Source: Methylocaldum szegediense (GTDB lineage Bacteria > Pseudomonadota > Gammaproteobacteria > Methylococcales > Methylococcaceae). From it: DNA of 64,000 bases. Each line of letters begins with the position of its first letter. Within the stretch, counting starts at the first letter, position 1. Positions 1-9,645 of this stretch are shown here, in pieces. Under the pieces are notes generated by a model, which saw only the letters and a list, made by a program, of their open reading frames with translations, was not told the origin of the DNA and searched no databases. The position numbers and the translations under genes are program-made. Where the stretch lies: positions 4,312,001 through 4,376,000 of the forward strand of contig NZ_OX458333.1 in assembly GCF_949769195.1 (NCBI RefSeq). The letters are read 5' to 3'.

Positions 1-405
1 GAAGTAACGGCCGCGCTTGCTCTTCGCGCCGCGATGGAAAGTGAGACGAGGGAAAGGCTGATGGGTAGAAACATAAATATAAGGATAGCTTTTGTCGTCA
101 CGCAGATTGATGTTGTACCGCGGTTTGTGACGTTTGATGAGCTGGCTTTCCAGCAGCAGAGCTTCGCCCTCAGTGTGTGTGACCCGCACATCGATCGAGT
201 GTACCCGCGCGATCATGGCTTGCTGTTTGGGCGAACAGTCTTTCCCCGAAAAGTAGCTGGACACGCGCTTTTTGAGGTTTTTTGCCTTGCCGACGTAAAT
301 GACTTCGCCCTTTTCGTCCAACATCCTGTAAACACCCGGCAGCTGGGTCAGGGTCTCGAGAAAAGCTTTGATATCGAAGGACCGGGCATCTTCGCGCAAA
401 TTCAT
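1..405 (-). CDS. uvrC: Excinuclease ABC subunit C, N-terminal part (cut by window edge)
   Basis: UvrC makes the dual incisions around a DNA lesion in the UvrABC nucleotide excision repair complex. Only the first 135 codons are in the window; the rest lies to the left. The ATG is the complement of 403-405. A GIY-YIG nuclease domain is visible: [20 protein letters not shown] (about residues 22-41), the KKRVSSYF segment, then KRHKPRYN and [10 protein letters not shown] around residues 89-110. The codons stay open to the edge, so this is a truncation by the window and not a pseudogene. The family assignment is very secure; nothing can be said about the C-terminal nuclease and HhH domains. Confidence 0.96.
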   Translation of the reverse strand, partial: MNLREDARSFDIKAFLETLTQLPGVYRMLDEKGEVIYVGKAKNLKKRVSSYFSGKDCSPKQQAMIARVHSIDVRVTHTEGEALLLESQLIKRHKPRYNINLRDDKSYPYIYVSTHQPFPRLTFHRGAKSKRGRYF

Positions 406-1094
406 GACAGATAGGGCCGATTCGTCAAGAAGAGGACATTATAATCCCGAACGCACGGGCGGCACGTGGTTTGACCGTTTGTGGCTTTCTGTTTGGCTGG
501 AAGCGTTCAGCAAGGCGGTGCCTGAACTATCGGCAAGCCGCCACTGCAAGCCGAGCGGCGCAGAAGCAAGGTCATCGATTTTTACGTTTTTTGAGCCGTG
601 ACAGCGATGGCGTTCGATCGGTTTTAAGGCCAAGTTCTCGCCTTTCAATTCGGCTGCGGCCTAGGCTGGACCGCTGCAACCGGAACATGTTTTAAGACCA
701 TAGTTCGTTTCGATTGTGCCCGTTGTGAGGCGAAAGAGCGTTTATCGATGGGAGCAATGTCCGCACGGTTCGCTCTTTATTTGTTGCGCTACAAAACTAT
801 GTCGGTAGGCTCTTCGCCCTGAAGCTGTCGCCTGGGCAGGAACGGGATCCGCTTGTTTGGACTTGTTTGGGCTTGCTTAGAGTGGTGAAAAGCCGCATGA
901 GATAAGGGCTAGAACGTGTTAACGAGTTGGCTGGCACTTGCGGCCAGCCCGTTTGCGATAGACGCGCCCCGATGGTCCTTGCTTGCCGGAGTGGCGGCCT
1001 GCCTTAAAACGACATTGCTGAAATGCCAGGTGGATACTTGCGCGCGGCTCGATCAATACGCGATCGCCGCTTTTTTCTTAACTCTAATATCAAT
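406..1094. other. 689-bp gap without a recognisable gene
   Basis: This stretch separates the divergently oriented uvrC and MFS genes, so it must hold both promoters. Short open frames exist on both strands (for example the complement of 439-648) but none reads like a known protein, has a convincing ribosome binding site or shows a domain. I see no tRNA, no repeat of the families found elsewhere in the window, and no strong terminator. Confidence 0.5.
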
Positions 1095-2372
1095 ATGGAT
1101 AGCTCCGACTCGACTTCGCTCCGCTCGCGCGAGTGGGCTTGGGCCCTCTACGATGTAGCGACTTCTTCCTTCGCCACCACGGTGATGGCGGCTTTTTTTC
1201 CGGTGTTTTTCAAGCAATTCTGGGCAAGAGAGTTACCGGTTACGGAAAGTACCTTCTGGCTCGGCGCGGTGAGTTCGGTCGGCGCGCTGGTTGCACTGGT
1301 TCTCGCACCAGTACTCGGAGCCTTGTCGGACGCCGGCGGTTGGAAGAAGCCTTTGCTCGCACTTTGCGCGTTCCTCGGCGTCGCCATGACGGCGGGCCTT
1401 TTTTGGATCGAAACAGGCGCTTGGGAGTTGGCGCTCCTTCTTTACGGCTTGGGACTCGTGGGGTTTTCCACCGGAATGGTTTTTTACGACGCGCTTTTGC
1501 CGACGGTCACGGTTCCATCCCGCTTCGAGCACGTGTCCGCCTTCGGAGTGGGGATGGGCTATCTTGGCGGTGGCGCGCTCTTCGCAGTCAATATCCTGAT
1601 GACACAGAAGCCGGAGTGGTTCGGGCTCCCCGATGTGACCGCCGCGGTTCGGATGTCGTTCCTGATGGTAGCGGTGTGGTGGTTCGTATTCACTTTGCCG
1701 CTGCTACTGGTCGTGCGTGAGCCGTCGGCCCGGCGCGCGAGCGGTAGCGCCGTCAGGGCTGGATTGGCGCAACTTCGAGATACGTTCAAACATGTCCGAC
1801 GGCTCAAGGTCGTCATGCTGTTTCTTGGCGCGTATTGGCTGTACATCGACGGTGTGGACACCATCGTCCATATGGCGGTGGATTACGCGCTCGCGATCGG
1901 TTTCGACGCAAGCGGGCTGATGCTCGCCTTGCTCATTACCCAGGTGGTCGGGGTTCCCTCGACCCTTGCCTATGGCCGGCTCGGTCAGCGTTTTGGCGCC
2001 AAGGCGAGCATTCTTGTGGGGCTTGTGACCTATGCCTTGCTGGTGGTCTGGGGTTCGGTCATGAGCCGACAGTGGGAGTTTTTTGGGATCGCCGTGGGTA
2101 TAGGTTTGGTCCAAGGCGGGGTCCAGGCCATGAGCCGCGCACTCTACGCGCGCATTATCCCGAAAGAGAAATCGGGCGAGTTTTTCGGTTTCTTCAATCT
2201 GCTCAGCAAGTTCGCGGCGGTGCTAGGACCCGTGCTCGTGGGCGTTGTCAGCTATGCCACGGGAGAGCCACGGCTTTCGATACTTGCCTTGCTGGTTCTT
2301 TTCGGCCTGGGCGGCGCCTTGCTCTGGTACGTCGACGTGGCGGAAGGCGAGCGGTGCGCCTCGGAGCTATAG
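1095..2372 (+). CDS. MFS transporter, UMF1 (Atg22-like) family
   Basis: A 425-residue inner-membrane permease with about 12 hydrophobic segments. It begins MDSSDSTSLRSREWAWALYD; the REWAWALYDVATSSFATTV stretch is the hallmark N-terminus of the UMF1 branch, which is related to the yeast vacuolar amino acid effluxer Atg22. An aromatic, glycine-rich GxGLVQGGVQAMSRAL segment and the PKEKSGEFFGFFNLLSKF motif near residues 360-385 also fit this family. The frame is open 24 codons further upstream, but the ATG at 1095 gives the family-like N-terminus. The substrate is unknown. It converges on lplT with only 9 nt between the two stop codons. Confidence 0.85.
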   Translation: MDSSDSTSLRSREWAWALYDVATSSFATTVMAAFFPVFFKQFWARELPVTESTFWLGAVSSVGALVALVLAPVLGALSDAGGWKKPLLALCAFLGVAMTAGLFWIETGAWELALLLYGLGLVGFSTGMVFYDALLPTVTVPSRFEHVSAFGVGMGYLGGGALFAVNILMTQKPEWFGLPDVTAAVRMSFLMVAVWWFVFTLPLLLVVREPSARRASGSAVRAGLAQLRDTFKHVRRLKVVMLFLGAYWLYIDGVDTIVHMAVDYALAIGFDASGLMLALLITQVVGVPSTLAYGRLGQRFGAKASILVGLVTYALLVVWGSVMSRQWEFFGIAVGIGLVQGGVQAMSRALYARIIPKEKSGEFFGFFNLLSKFAAVLGPVLVGVVSYATGEPRLSILALLVLFGLGGALLWYVDVAEGERCASEL

Positions 2373-2381
2373 GCGGACCCC

Positions 2382-3542
2382 CTATGCGGCGGGTTGCCGG
2401 GGCAGGCGTAAGGACACCAACACGGTAAGCACCAGAACAACAACACCCAAGGCGAAGATCGCCGTTACGGGACCCATGCCCCTTGCCGACGCGAGGGCAT
2501 AGATGCCCATGCTCCCCAGCATCGCAGCGTTTTGAAAGAAATTTTGGACTGCCACGGCGCCGCCGCTACCGATCGTATGGTGGCCGATCTGCTGGATCGC
2601 GGCATTCAACGGTACGACGAATAGACCACCGGCAATGCCGATGGCGAGCAGCGTCGCTCTAGCCGGCCATAGGCTATCCACACCAGCCAGGATCAGGAAA
2701 AAAAGACTCAGCGCATAAGCGGCGTGCCGCGCTCGCCGGATATGTTCCAGGGGAATGAGTCGAGGAACGATGCCGGACCCGATGATGATGCCCACGGCCA
2801 GGAACAGGGTCAGTTGCGCGATGTCCCCTGAGGTGTGTGCATCAAGCACTTGCGGCGCCCAGGCAACAAGAATCACGCGCAAGGTTGCCGCTGAAGCCCA
2901 GAACAGGCTGAGAGCCATAAGTACCAGCCGGGCACGCTCGGACGCGAGAAGCGCTTTCATGGCGTGGAGGAGCTTGGCTAAAGTCGAGCCGGAGCGCGCG
3001 CCGCGCGCCGGCAACTTGGGCAGCAGGAGGGTCATCGCGGCCGAAATCACATAGCAAGCGATGATGACGGCGAGCGCAAGTTCGATCGAAGCATCGGCGA
3101 GCGTTGCGCCGATCACCGTACCCAACAGGATCGCGGCGATGGTCGCGCCTTCGACCCAGCTGTTGATTTTGACCAGCTGCGTGTGATCGGCCAGTTCGGG
3201 CAGGATCCCGTATTTGGCGGGGCTGTAGGTTGCTGCGCCGATACCGACGACGGCATAGCCGATCAGAGGCTCGACGCCGAGCAGAATCAACAGTCCGCCT
3301 AGCCCTTTGATGATGTTCGCCAGAATCAATACTTTCGGCTTCGAATGTCGGTCGGCGAATGCTCCGACCCAGGGCGTCAGCAGGACGAATGCGACTAGGA
3401 AAACGCTTTGCAGCGCCGGGACGTACCAGGGCGCGCGGTCGCCTGCTTGCAGCACGATGGCGATGACCGTGAAGAGTATGGCGTTGTCCGAGAACGCAGA
3501 GAGAAACTGGGCGGCAACCAGCGAGCCGACTCCGCGGTTCAT
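2382..3542 (-). CDS. lplT: Lysophospholipid transporter LplT
   Basis: A 386-residue MFS permease that flips lysophospholipids, mainly lysophosphatidylethanolamine, to the cytoplasmic face of the inner membrane so that Aas can re-acylate them. The N-terminus MNRGVGSLVAAQFLSAFSDN and the AAATYSPAKYGILPEL-like region (about residues 100-115) are LplT features. The length fits the family (E. coli LplT is 397 aa). Its ATG overlaps the aas stop codon as ATGA at 3539-3542, so the two genes are translationally coupled in the classical aas-lplT order. In some bacteria the two are fused; here they are separate. Confidence 0.92.
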   Translation of the reverse strand: MNRGVGSLVAAQFLSAFSDNAILFTVIAIVLQAGDRAPWYVPALQSVFLVAFVLLTPWVGAFADRHSKPKVLILANIIKGLGGLLILLGVEPLIGYAVVGIGAATYSPAKYGILPELADHTQLVKINSWVEGATIAAILLGTVIGATLADASIELALAVIIACYVISAAMTLLLPKLPARGARSGSTLAKLLHAMKALLASERARLVLMALSLFWASAATLRVILVAWAPQVLDAHTSGDIAQLTLFLAVGIIIGSGIVPRLIPLEHIRRARHAAYALSLFFLILAGVDSLWPARATLLAIGIAGGLFVVPLNAAIQQIGHHTIGSGGAVAVQNFFQNAAMLGSMGIYALASARGMGPVTAIFALGVVVLVLTVLVSLRLPRQPAA

Positions 3543-5689
3543 AGGTCACCCCTTTCGTGGAAGAAGCCGGTAAGCGCCGGATAATCCACCTTGCCGGTAG
3601 CGAGCAGGGGCAGTTCTTTGAACACCCGAATATCCTTCGGCAGACAGAGTTCGCCGAGTCCCTCCTGCTGCGCCCGTGCCGTCAGCTCGGCGCGATCGGC
3701 ATGCTTGTATTCGGTGGCGAGTATGATCTTCTCGCCCTTCTTGGGGTCGGACAATACGATCGCTGCGTGCCGCTGTCCCGGCCAGATCCGTGCGGCCAGT
3801 TCTTCGACCGCTGTCAGCGACACCATTTCCCCGCCGATCTTGGCGAACCGTTTGACCCGGCCGACGACGGTAACGAAGCCTTCGGCGTCGATACGGACGA
3901 TGTCGCCGGTGTCGTACCAGCCGATGCCGTAGCGCGATGCGGGCGGTTCGAGTTCGCCAGGACGCTCGGAACGGAGATAGCCCAGCATGACATTGGGGCC
4001 CGCGACATGAAGGCGTCCGCCTTCGGTGACGCCGGGAACTTCTTCTATCCGCCATTGAACACCGGGAAGAAAGCGTCCGACCGTACCTTCCCGGTAGTAC
4101 ATGGGTGTGTTGGCGGACAATACCGGTGAGGTTTCCGTGGCTCCATAGCCTTCTAGCACGCGAAGTCCGAATTTTTCCATCCATATCCGGCGGGTGTCGG
4201 CCTGCAGTTTTTCCGCACCGGCGAAGACGTAACGCACGCTGTAGAAATCGTATGGATGGGCGTGCTTGGCGTAACCGTGGAGGAAAGTATTGGTGCCGAA
4301 CAGGATGGTGGCGTTGATGTCGTAGGCCACTTCCGGAATGATCCGGTAATGTAGTGGCGATGGATACAGGAACAGGCGCATGCCGGACAGCAAGGGCAGC
4401 AGCGTTCCGGCCGTCAAGCCAAAGGCGTGAAAGACCGGCAGCACGTTGAGGATGATGTCCTGGGCATTGAAATCGAAGCGTGCCGCAAGCTGTTCGCGGT
4501 TGGCGAGCAGGTTGGTATGCGAGAGCACGACGCCTTTCGGTTCTCCCTCGGACCCCGAGGTGAACAGGATCACCGCGGGATCATCCGGTTGGTGTTTGCC
4601 GCGGTACCAGTAATCAGCCGTGAGCGCGGCGAGGAAAGCCCTGATTTTGTCCGGAGCGCGGAGTTCTCGACCGAGGTCTTCCAAATAGATCACCGAGGCT
4701 TTTTCCGACAAGGCCGCTACCGCTTCGTCCAGCTTGACTGTGGCCACGAACTGACGGGAGGTGACCACTGTCTTAATATTTGCCGCGGCACAGCTCGCCA
4801 GCAGATTGCGGGTTCCGGCACTGTAATTCAGCATAGCGGGAACGCGCCCCTCGACCTGTAGCCCCAGGAACGCCGCCACCGTCCCGTTCAGATTGGGCAG
4901 CAGCAGGCCGACCGTTTCACCCTTATTCGTTTTATCCGCGAGCTTTCTACCCAGCGCCAGGCTCTGCGCGATCAACCGATCATAGGTGAGTGGTTTTCGC
5001 TTGACGTCCTCCAGCACGCGGTGTCTGCCGCCGTGTACTCTGCGCGCGTCGAGTAAGGCGGAGAACACTGTCCGCCGGTAATTGCTGGTTTCGAACATCA
5101 TGTCGCTCATCAGGTCTGACAGCATAAGCCCGACCTGATGTCGCCGCTCGGGGCCGGACAAACCGGAAGGCAGGTTCACGTTCCGAGGCGGTAGAATGTT
5201 CAGCGTGATGGGCGGGAACCAGCGCAGCCGCACCACGCCGTGCAGACGGGAGAATTGGGTGTATTGTGTACCGTCGATGCGGATTGGCAGAACCGTCGCG
5301 CCAGATTTTTCGGCGATTAATCCTGCGCCGTCGTATACTTTCATAAGGGCTCCGGTCACGGTGATGCGACCTTCCGGGAAGATCACCGCCTTGCGGTCTT
5401 CTTTCAGATATTGCGTTAATGCCTTGACCGAGAGCGGCTGCGTGGGGTCCATTGGAAACACCTTGGCGAATCTGAGCGCTGGCCGTACCCACCAGTGCCG
5501 CGCGACATGGGTGTTGATTGCGAAGGTTATGTCGTCCGGTAGGAACGCCCATAGCAAGATAGGGTCGAGGTAGGACGAATGATTAGCTGCGATCAGGACG
5601 CGCGGACCGGCTTTTCGGTAGTTTTCGAGGCCGATGAGCTTGACGCGGAACAATCGGGCGAGAAGCCAGCGAAGTATTGTTTTTATCAT
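3539..5689 (-). CDS. aas: Bifunctional 2-acylglycerophosphoethanolamine acyltransferase / acyl-ACP synthetase
   Basis: Aas activates fatty acids on ACP and transfers them to 2-acyl-glycerophosphoethanolamine, recycling lysophospholipids delivered by LplT. The PlsC-like acyltransferase domain is N-terminal (about residues 10-200) with the catalytic HX4D box NHSSYLDP and the FPEGRIT motif. An AMP-binding adenylation domain follows (about residues 240-710) with the phosphate loop TSGSEGEPKGV, EGYGATETSPV and a C-terminal TGKVDYPAL segment. The length of 716 aa is almost that of E. coli Aas (719 aa). I chose the ATG at 5689 because GGAGG lies 8 nt upstream; a GTG three codons earlier is also in frame. 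The gene is divergent from the lipoprotein hydrolase at 5846. Confidence 0.95.
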   Translation of the reverse strand: MIKTILRWLLARLFRVKLIGLENYRKAGPRVLIAANHSSYLDPILLWAFLPDDITFAINTHVARHWWVRPALRFAKVFPMDPTQPLSVKALTQYLKEDRKAVIFPEGRITVTGALMKVYDGAGLIAEKSGATVLPIRIDGTQYTQFSRLHGVVRLRWFPPITLNILPPRNVNLPSGLSGPERRHQVGLMLSDLMSDMMFETSNYRRTVFSALLDARRVHGGRHRVLEDVKRKPLTYDRLIAQSLALGRKLADKTNKGETVGLLLPNLNGTVAAFLGLQVEGRVPAMLNYSAGTRNLLASCAAANIKTVVTSRQFVATVKLDEAVAALSEKASVIYLEDLGRELRAPDKIRAFLAALTADYWYRGKHQPDDPAVILFTSGSEGEPKGVVLSHTNLLANREQLAARFDFNAQDIILNVLPVFHAFGLTAGTLLPLLSGMRLFLYPSPLHYRIIPEVAYDINATILFGTNTFLHGYAKHAHPYDFYSVRYVFAGAEKLQADTRRIWMEKFGLRVLEGYGATETSPVLSANTPMYYREGTVGRFLPGVQWRIEEVPGVTEGGRLHVAGPNVMLGYLRSERPGELEPPASRYGIGWYDTGDIVRIDAEGFVTVVGRVKRFAKIGGEMVSLTAVEELAARIWPGQRHAAIVLSDPKKGEKIILATEYKHADRAELTARAQQEGLGELCLPKDIRVFKELPLLATGKVDYPALTGFFHERGDL

Positions 5690-5845
5690 GGTGTTCACCT
5701 CCGACGACAGAGTCTAGGTCAAAAATAAACACTGTTCAATATTTTTGAGTCGGGTAAACACCGTAATGCGCAACCTTAGCGACCCGATACGATCAAAGCT
5801 AAAAAGGTCATAATTAGGATTGGTCCATCATTCGTCGTTTCTGTC

Positions 5846-6844
5846 ATGACACTAAAAACCCTTCGTTTGTCTTGCTTCGTGCTCTTTCCATGCCTGTTGC
5901 TAGGTGGTTGTACGCCGCTCGTCCGTCCTCCTGGACCGGAACGCGTGGAACCGCAGCTTCACAAAGCCCATTTTGTTGCTACCGACGGCGCCGTGTTGCC
6001 GGTACGATCCTGGTTGCCTAAAAGCGGTGACGTCAAAGCTGTAATCGTAGCGCTCCACGGTTTCAACGATTACAGCAACGCCTTCGCCATGCCTGGTCGC
6101 TATCTGAGCGAACACGGGATCGCGTTGTACGCCTATGATCAGAGAGGATTCGGAAACTCTCCCGGTAGAGGGCTTTGGGCAGGGATGGACGCCTATGTTG
6201 ATGATTTGAGGCAGTTCACGCGCCTCGTCGGTAAGAACCATCCGGGCAGACCGCTTTACGTACTCGGTGAGAGCATGGGCGGCGCCGTAGCTATCGTCGC
6301 GATGACGTCGGAACGGCCTCCCATGGCAGACGGAATTATTCTTTCGGCACCGGCGGTGTGGGGCAGGGATACCATGCCGTGGTATCAACGGGCCTTGCTT
6401 TCGATCACGGTGAGTACCGTGCCCTGGCTTCAGTTGACCGGAGAAAGCCTCGGGATTCTTCCTTCGGATAATATCGAAATGCTGCGCGGACTCGGACGAG
6501 ATCCGCTAGTCATCAAAGAGACTCGCGTCGATACGATCTATGGTCTGGTGAATCTTATGGACGAGGCTCTTGCGCGAGTAGACAAGCTGAATAAGGATGT
6601 TTTGGTGCTCTACGGTGAACGCGATCAAGTGATTCCCAAAGAGCCAGTGTCCGTGATGCTGAAGAAATTGTCGAAAACCGGAAGCGCTCGCGTGGCCCTT
6701 TACGAGCAAGGCTATCATTTGCTGTTGAGGGATTTGGGTGCGGCCAAACCCTGGGCCGATATCTTGGCATGGGTTGCGGATAGCTCAAAACCTTTGCCGT
6801 CCGGAGCAGACAGACGGAATATGCTGGCTTTCCTTAAGGATTGA
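5846..6844 (+). CDS. Lipoprotein alpha/beta hydrolase (monoacylglycerol lipase-like)
   Basis: A 332-residue serine hydrolase of the Hydrolase_4/S33 group. A signal peptide ends in a lipobox (LLLGGC, Cys22), so the protein should be a lipoprotein anchored in the envelope. The nucleophile elbow GESMGG lies near residue 147, the acid is probably the Asp in YGERDQV (about residue 258), and the His is in QGYHLLLRD (about residue 291). The oxyanion-region HGFND follows the first strand. The fold resembles monoglyceride lipase and lysophospholipase PldB. The gene is divergent from aas-lplT, which is compatible with a role in lipid turnover, but the substrate is an inference. Confidence 0.82.
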   Translation: MTLKTLRLSCFVLFPCLLLGGCTPLVRPPGPERVEPQLHKAHFVATDGAVLPVRSWLPKSGDVKAVIVALHGFNDYSNAFAMPGRYLSEHGIALYAYDQRGFGNSPGRGLWAGMDAYVDDLRQFTRLVGKNHPGRPLYVLGESMGGAVAIVAMTSERPPMADGIILSAPAVWGRDTMPWYQRALLSITVSTVPWLQLTGESLGILPSDNIEMLRGLGRDPLVIKETRVDTIYGLVNLMDEALARVDKLNKDVLVLYGERDQVIPKEPVSVMLKKLSKTGSARVALYEQGYHLLLRDLGAAKPWADILAWVADSSKPLPSGADRRNMLAFLKD

Positions 6845-7267
6845 AGAGCGCCAGGTTCGGATGAAACCACGCCGTCCGATGTTCGGGCGAGCTCATGAAC
6901 GCTCTACAAGAAAGGCTCTTTAGATCGGTCTTTTGAATGGCGAGCTCGAGGTATAGGCCGGCAAACCGTGCCGGTATCGCGGCTCGCTGTGAGGTTTTAT
7001 GGGCTAGGGATTGTCGAGCTCTGCTCGTTCCGGTCTGAAACCAATGAGGTGAAAAAGGTTTCGGAGCCTATCTTGGAAGATCGTTCATTCTAAAAGGCCT
7101 CTCCCAAGCCCTTCGACGGCGCTCAGGACAGGCCTTTCAACTCGGCTCACGACAGGTTATCCCGGCCTACCTTGTAAGGAAATTTCCCGGTTGTCCGAAA
7201 AATGGAACTTGCCGTATGCGACGGGAAGTCGCGAGGAGTCCGTCCTGCCGGAAAATCTCCGTGACCG
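6845..7267. other. 423-bp intergenic region between convergent genes
   Basis: This lies between the 3' ends of the lipoprotein hydrolase and tex, so no promoter is needed here. I see no gene. The only recognisable content is a REP-like unit at 7109-7156 (listed separately). Confidence 0.5.
7109..7156. repeat. REP-like CCCTTCGAC...CTCAGGACAGG unit
   Basis: CCCTTCGACGGCGCTCAGGA at 7109-7128 continues into CAGG and is followed by a second, weaker GGCTCACGACAGG at 7144-7156. The same word family (CCTTCGACAAGCTCAGGACAGG) forms the core of the MITE-like elements at 18281 and 24954, and an IS110 copy has inserted into it there. Here it stands alone, without the TTAA-flanked ends. Confidence 0.6.
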
Positions 7268-9577
7268 TCAGCCTTTCCTCATTGCCTTGGCTAAGGCTTC
7301 TGCCATAACGCCCTTCGGTTTCGAAGGTAGTTCCTGTCGCGGTTTCTTGGCTCTCGGTTCCACTTTTCTACTCGAGTCCTGCGAAGAATTCCGCTCCGAA
7401 CCAGGCGTGGTCACCGCCGCATCCTTTTTCATCGACAAGCCGATGCGACGTCTCGGTACGTCAACTTCCACCACTTTCACTTTCACTACATCGCCGGCCT
7501 TGACCACCTCGCGCGGATCCTTGACGAATTTGTCGGACAGGTGCGAGATGTGGACCAAGCCATCCTGATGCACGCCGATGTCGACGAAAGCGCCGAAATT
7601 GGTAACGTTGGTGACGACGCCTTCGAGCATCATGCCGGGTTTCAGATCCTCGATCTTGTCCACACCTTCCTTGAACTGTGCGGTCTTGAATTCCGGGCGC
7701 GGGTCGCGGCCGGGTTTTTCCAATTCTTTCAGGATGTCGGTGACGGTCGGAAGGCCGAAACGTTCGTCGGTGTAATTCTCGGCATTGACGCTGCGGAGGA
7801 AGGCCGCGTTGCCGATCAATTCGCGGATGTCCTTGCCGGTATCTCTGATGATACGTTCCACCACCGGATAGGCTTCCGGATGAACGGCTGAGGCGTCGAG
7901 CGGGTTGGTTCCGTTCATGATGCGGAGAAATCCGGCTGCTTGTTCGAAAGTTTTTTCGCCGAGGCGCGGTACTTTCTTGAGTTCTTCGCGGCTATTAAAC
8001 GCCCCGTTCCGGTTTCGGTACTCGACGATGTTCTGGCTGATGGTCTGGGACAGTCCGGAGACATAACGGAGCAGAGAAACAGAAGCCGTGTTCACATCGA
8101 CGCCAACTGCGTTCACGCAGTCCTCGACCACCGCATCGAGGCTTTTGGCGAGCTGCGACTGGTTCACGTCGTGCTGATACTGGCCGACGCCGATGGCCTT
8201 GGGTTCGATTTTCACCAGTTCGGCCAAAGGATCCTGCAGGCGGCGGGCGATCGAGACGGCGCCGCGCAACGAGACGTCGAGATCCGGGAATTCCTTGGCG
8301 GCCAGCTCGGATGCGGAATAAACCGACGCTCCTGCTTCCGACACCATGACTTTGGTGATATGCAGCTCGGGGTGGCGTTTGATGAGATCGCCGACCAATT
8401 GGTCGGTCTCGCGGGAGGCGGTACCGTTGCCTATCGCGACCAGTTCCACTTCGTATTGGGCGATCATCCGGGCCAGGGTCGCGATCGATTGATCCCACTG
8501 ATTTTGCGGCTGGTGGGGATAAATCGTTGCCGTTTCCAGCAGCTTGCCGGTCTGGTCCACCACTGCGACTTTAACGCCGGTACGCAATCCCGGGTCAAGG
8601 CCCATGGTGGTACGGGGACCGGCCGGGGCCGCGAGCAGCAAATCCTTGAGGTTCTTGGCGAAAACTTGGATTGCCTCGGCTTCGGCCGCTTCGCGTAAGC
8701 GTTGCTTGAGGTCGAGGTCGATGCGGGTCAGGATTTTGACTTTCCAGGCGTAATGCACCGTGTCGGCTAGCCAGCGGTCCGCAGGCCGTCCTTTGCCGGC
8801 GATGCCGAAGGTCCGCGCGATCAGGCTTTCTGCGGCTTTATGAGCGGCATCTTCATCCTTGCCGACTTTCAAGACCAGGTCCAGCACGTCCTCGTTACGT
8901 CCCCGGAACAAGGCCAAGGCGCGGTGGGAAGGAATTTTCGCGATGGGCTCGGCGAAGTCGAAATAATCCCGAAACTTCGCGCCGGCCTGTTCCTTCCCCT
9001 CGACAACCGTCGAGGCGAGTATGCCTTCGTTCCAAATCCTCTCGCGCAGATCGGCCAAAAGCCCGGCATGTTCGGCGAAGCGTTCCATGAGGATTTGCCG
9101 TGCTCCTTCAAGAGCCGCTGCCGCGTCGGGAACACCTTTATCGGCATCGACGTATTTCTCGGCTTCGCTCTCGGGCACCAGGGACGGATCGCCGAGCAGG
9201 GCATCGGCTAGCGGTTCGAGCCCCGCTTCGCGTGCGATCTGGGCCTTGGTACGCCGTTTGGGTTTGTACGGAAGGTAAAGGTCTTCCAGCAGGGTCTTGG
9301 TATCGGCGGCGAGAATGGCTTGTTCCAGTTCAGGCGTCAGCTTGCCCTGTTCGCGGATGCTGTCCAGAATGGTCTGCCGGCGGTCCTCGAGTTCGCGGAG
9401 ATAAGCCAGCCGAACTTCCAGAGTTCTGAGCTGGGTGTCGTCCAATCCGCCCGTCGCTTCTTTGCGGTAGCGCGCGATAAACGGTACCGTGGCTCCTTCG
9501 TCCAGCAGGTCCACTGCGGCTTGGACCTGTCTTTCTCTGACGCCGAGTTCTTCAGCGATACGGGCGATGATGTTCAT
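7268..9577 (-). CDS. tex: Tex-family transcription accessory / RNA-binding protein
   Basis: Tex is a nucleic-acid-binding protein that modulates transcription and RNA metabolism. The 769 residues show the full architecture: an N-terminal helical Tex domain ([19 protein letters not shown] near residue 40), a YqgF-like RNase H fold ([19 protein letters not shown] around residue 335), the HhH region ([19 protein letters not shown] and [18 protein letters not shown] around 495-560) and an S1 domain ([20 protein letters not shown], roughly 640-715). A basic, low-complexity tail follows. The ATG at 9577 is preceded by GAGG at 7 nt; an in-frame TTG two codons earlier is less likely. The gene is monocistronic and follows the Pat-like gene after about 70 nt. 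Confidence 0.95.
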   Translation of the reverse strand: MNIIARIAEELGVRERQVQAAVDLLDEGATVPFIARYRKEATGGLDDTQLRTLEVRLAYLRELEDRRQTILDSIREQGKLTPELEQAILAADTKTLLEDLYLPYKPKRRTKAQIAREAGLEPLADALLGDPSLVPESEAEKYVDADKGVPDAAAALEGARQILMERFAEHAGLLADLRERIWNEGILASTVVEGKEQAGAKFRDYFDFAEPIAKIPSHRALALFRGRNEDVLDLVLKVGKDEDAAHKAAESLIARTFGIAGKGRPADRWLADTVHYAWKVKILTRIDLDLKQRLREAAEAEAIQVFAKNLKDLLLAAPAGPRTTMGLDPGLRTGVKVAVVDQTGKLLETATIYPHQPQNQWDQSIATLARMIAQYEVELVAIGNGTASRETDQLVGDLIKRHPELHITKVMVSEAGASVYSASELAAKEFPDLDVSLRGAVSIARRLQDPLAELVKIEPKAIGVGQYQHDVNQSQLAKSLDAVVEDCVNAVGVDVNTASVSLLRYVSGLSQTISQNIVEYRNRNGAFNSREELKKVPRLGEKTFEQAAGFLRIMNGTNPLDASAVHPEAYPVVERIIRDTGKDIRELIGNAAFLRSVNAENYTDERFGLPTVTDILKELEKPGRDPRPEFKTAQFKEGVDKIEDLKPGMMLEGVVTNVTNFGAFVDIGVHQDGLVHISHLSDKFVKDPREVVKAGDVVKVKVVEVDVPRRRIGLSMKKDAAVTTPGSERNSSQDSSRKVEPRAKKPRQELPSKPKGVMAEALAKAMRKG

Positions 9578-9645
9578 CGACAAACCTCAAAAACAAAAAA
9601 GGAACTTTAGTATTCGCAAATATTTCCAAAACCCCGCCGACAGAA

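Noticed and set aside
439-648. 69-codon minus-strand frame near uvrC
   Set aside because: No family resemblance and a composition like noncoding sequence; the plus strand of the same region is no better.
7940-8698. Plus-strand frame of 252 codons inside tex
   Set aside because: It is antisense to a well-recognised gene and shows no family features.
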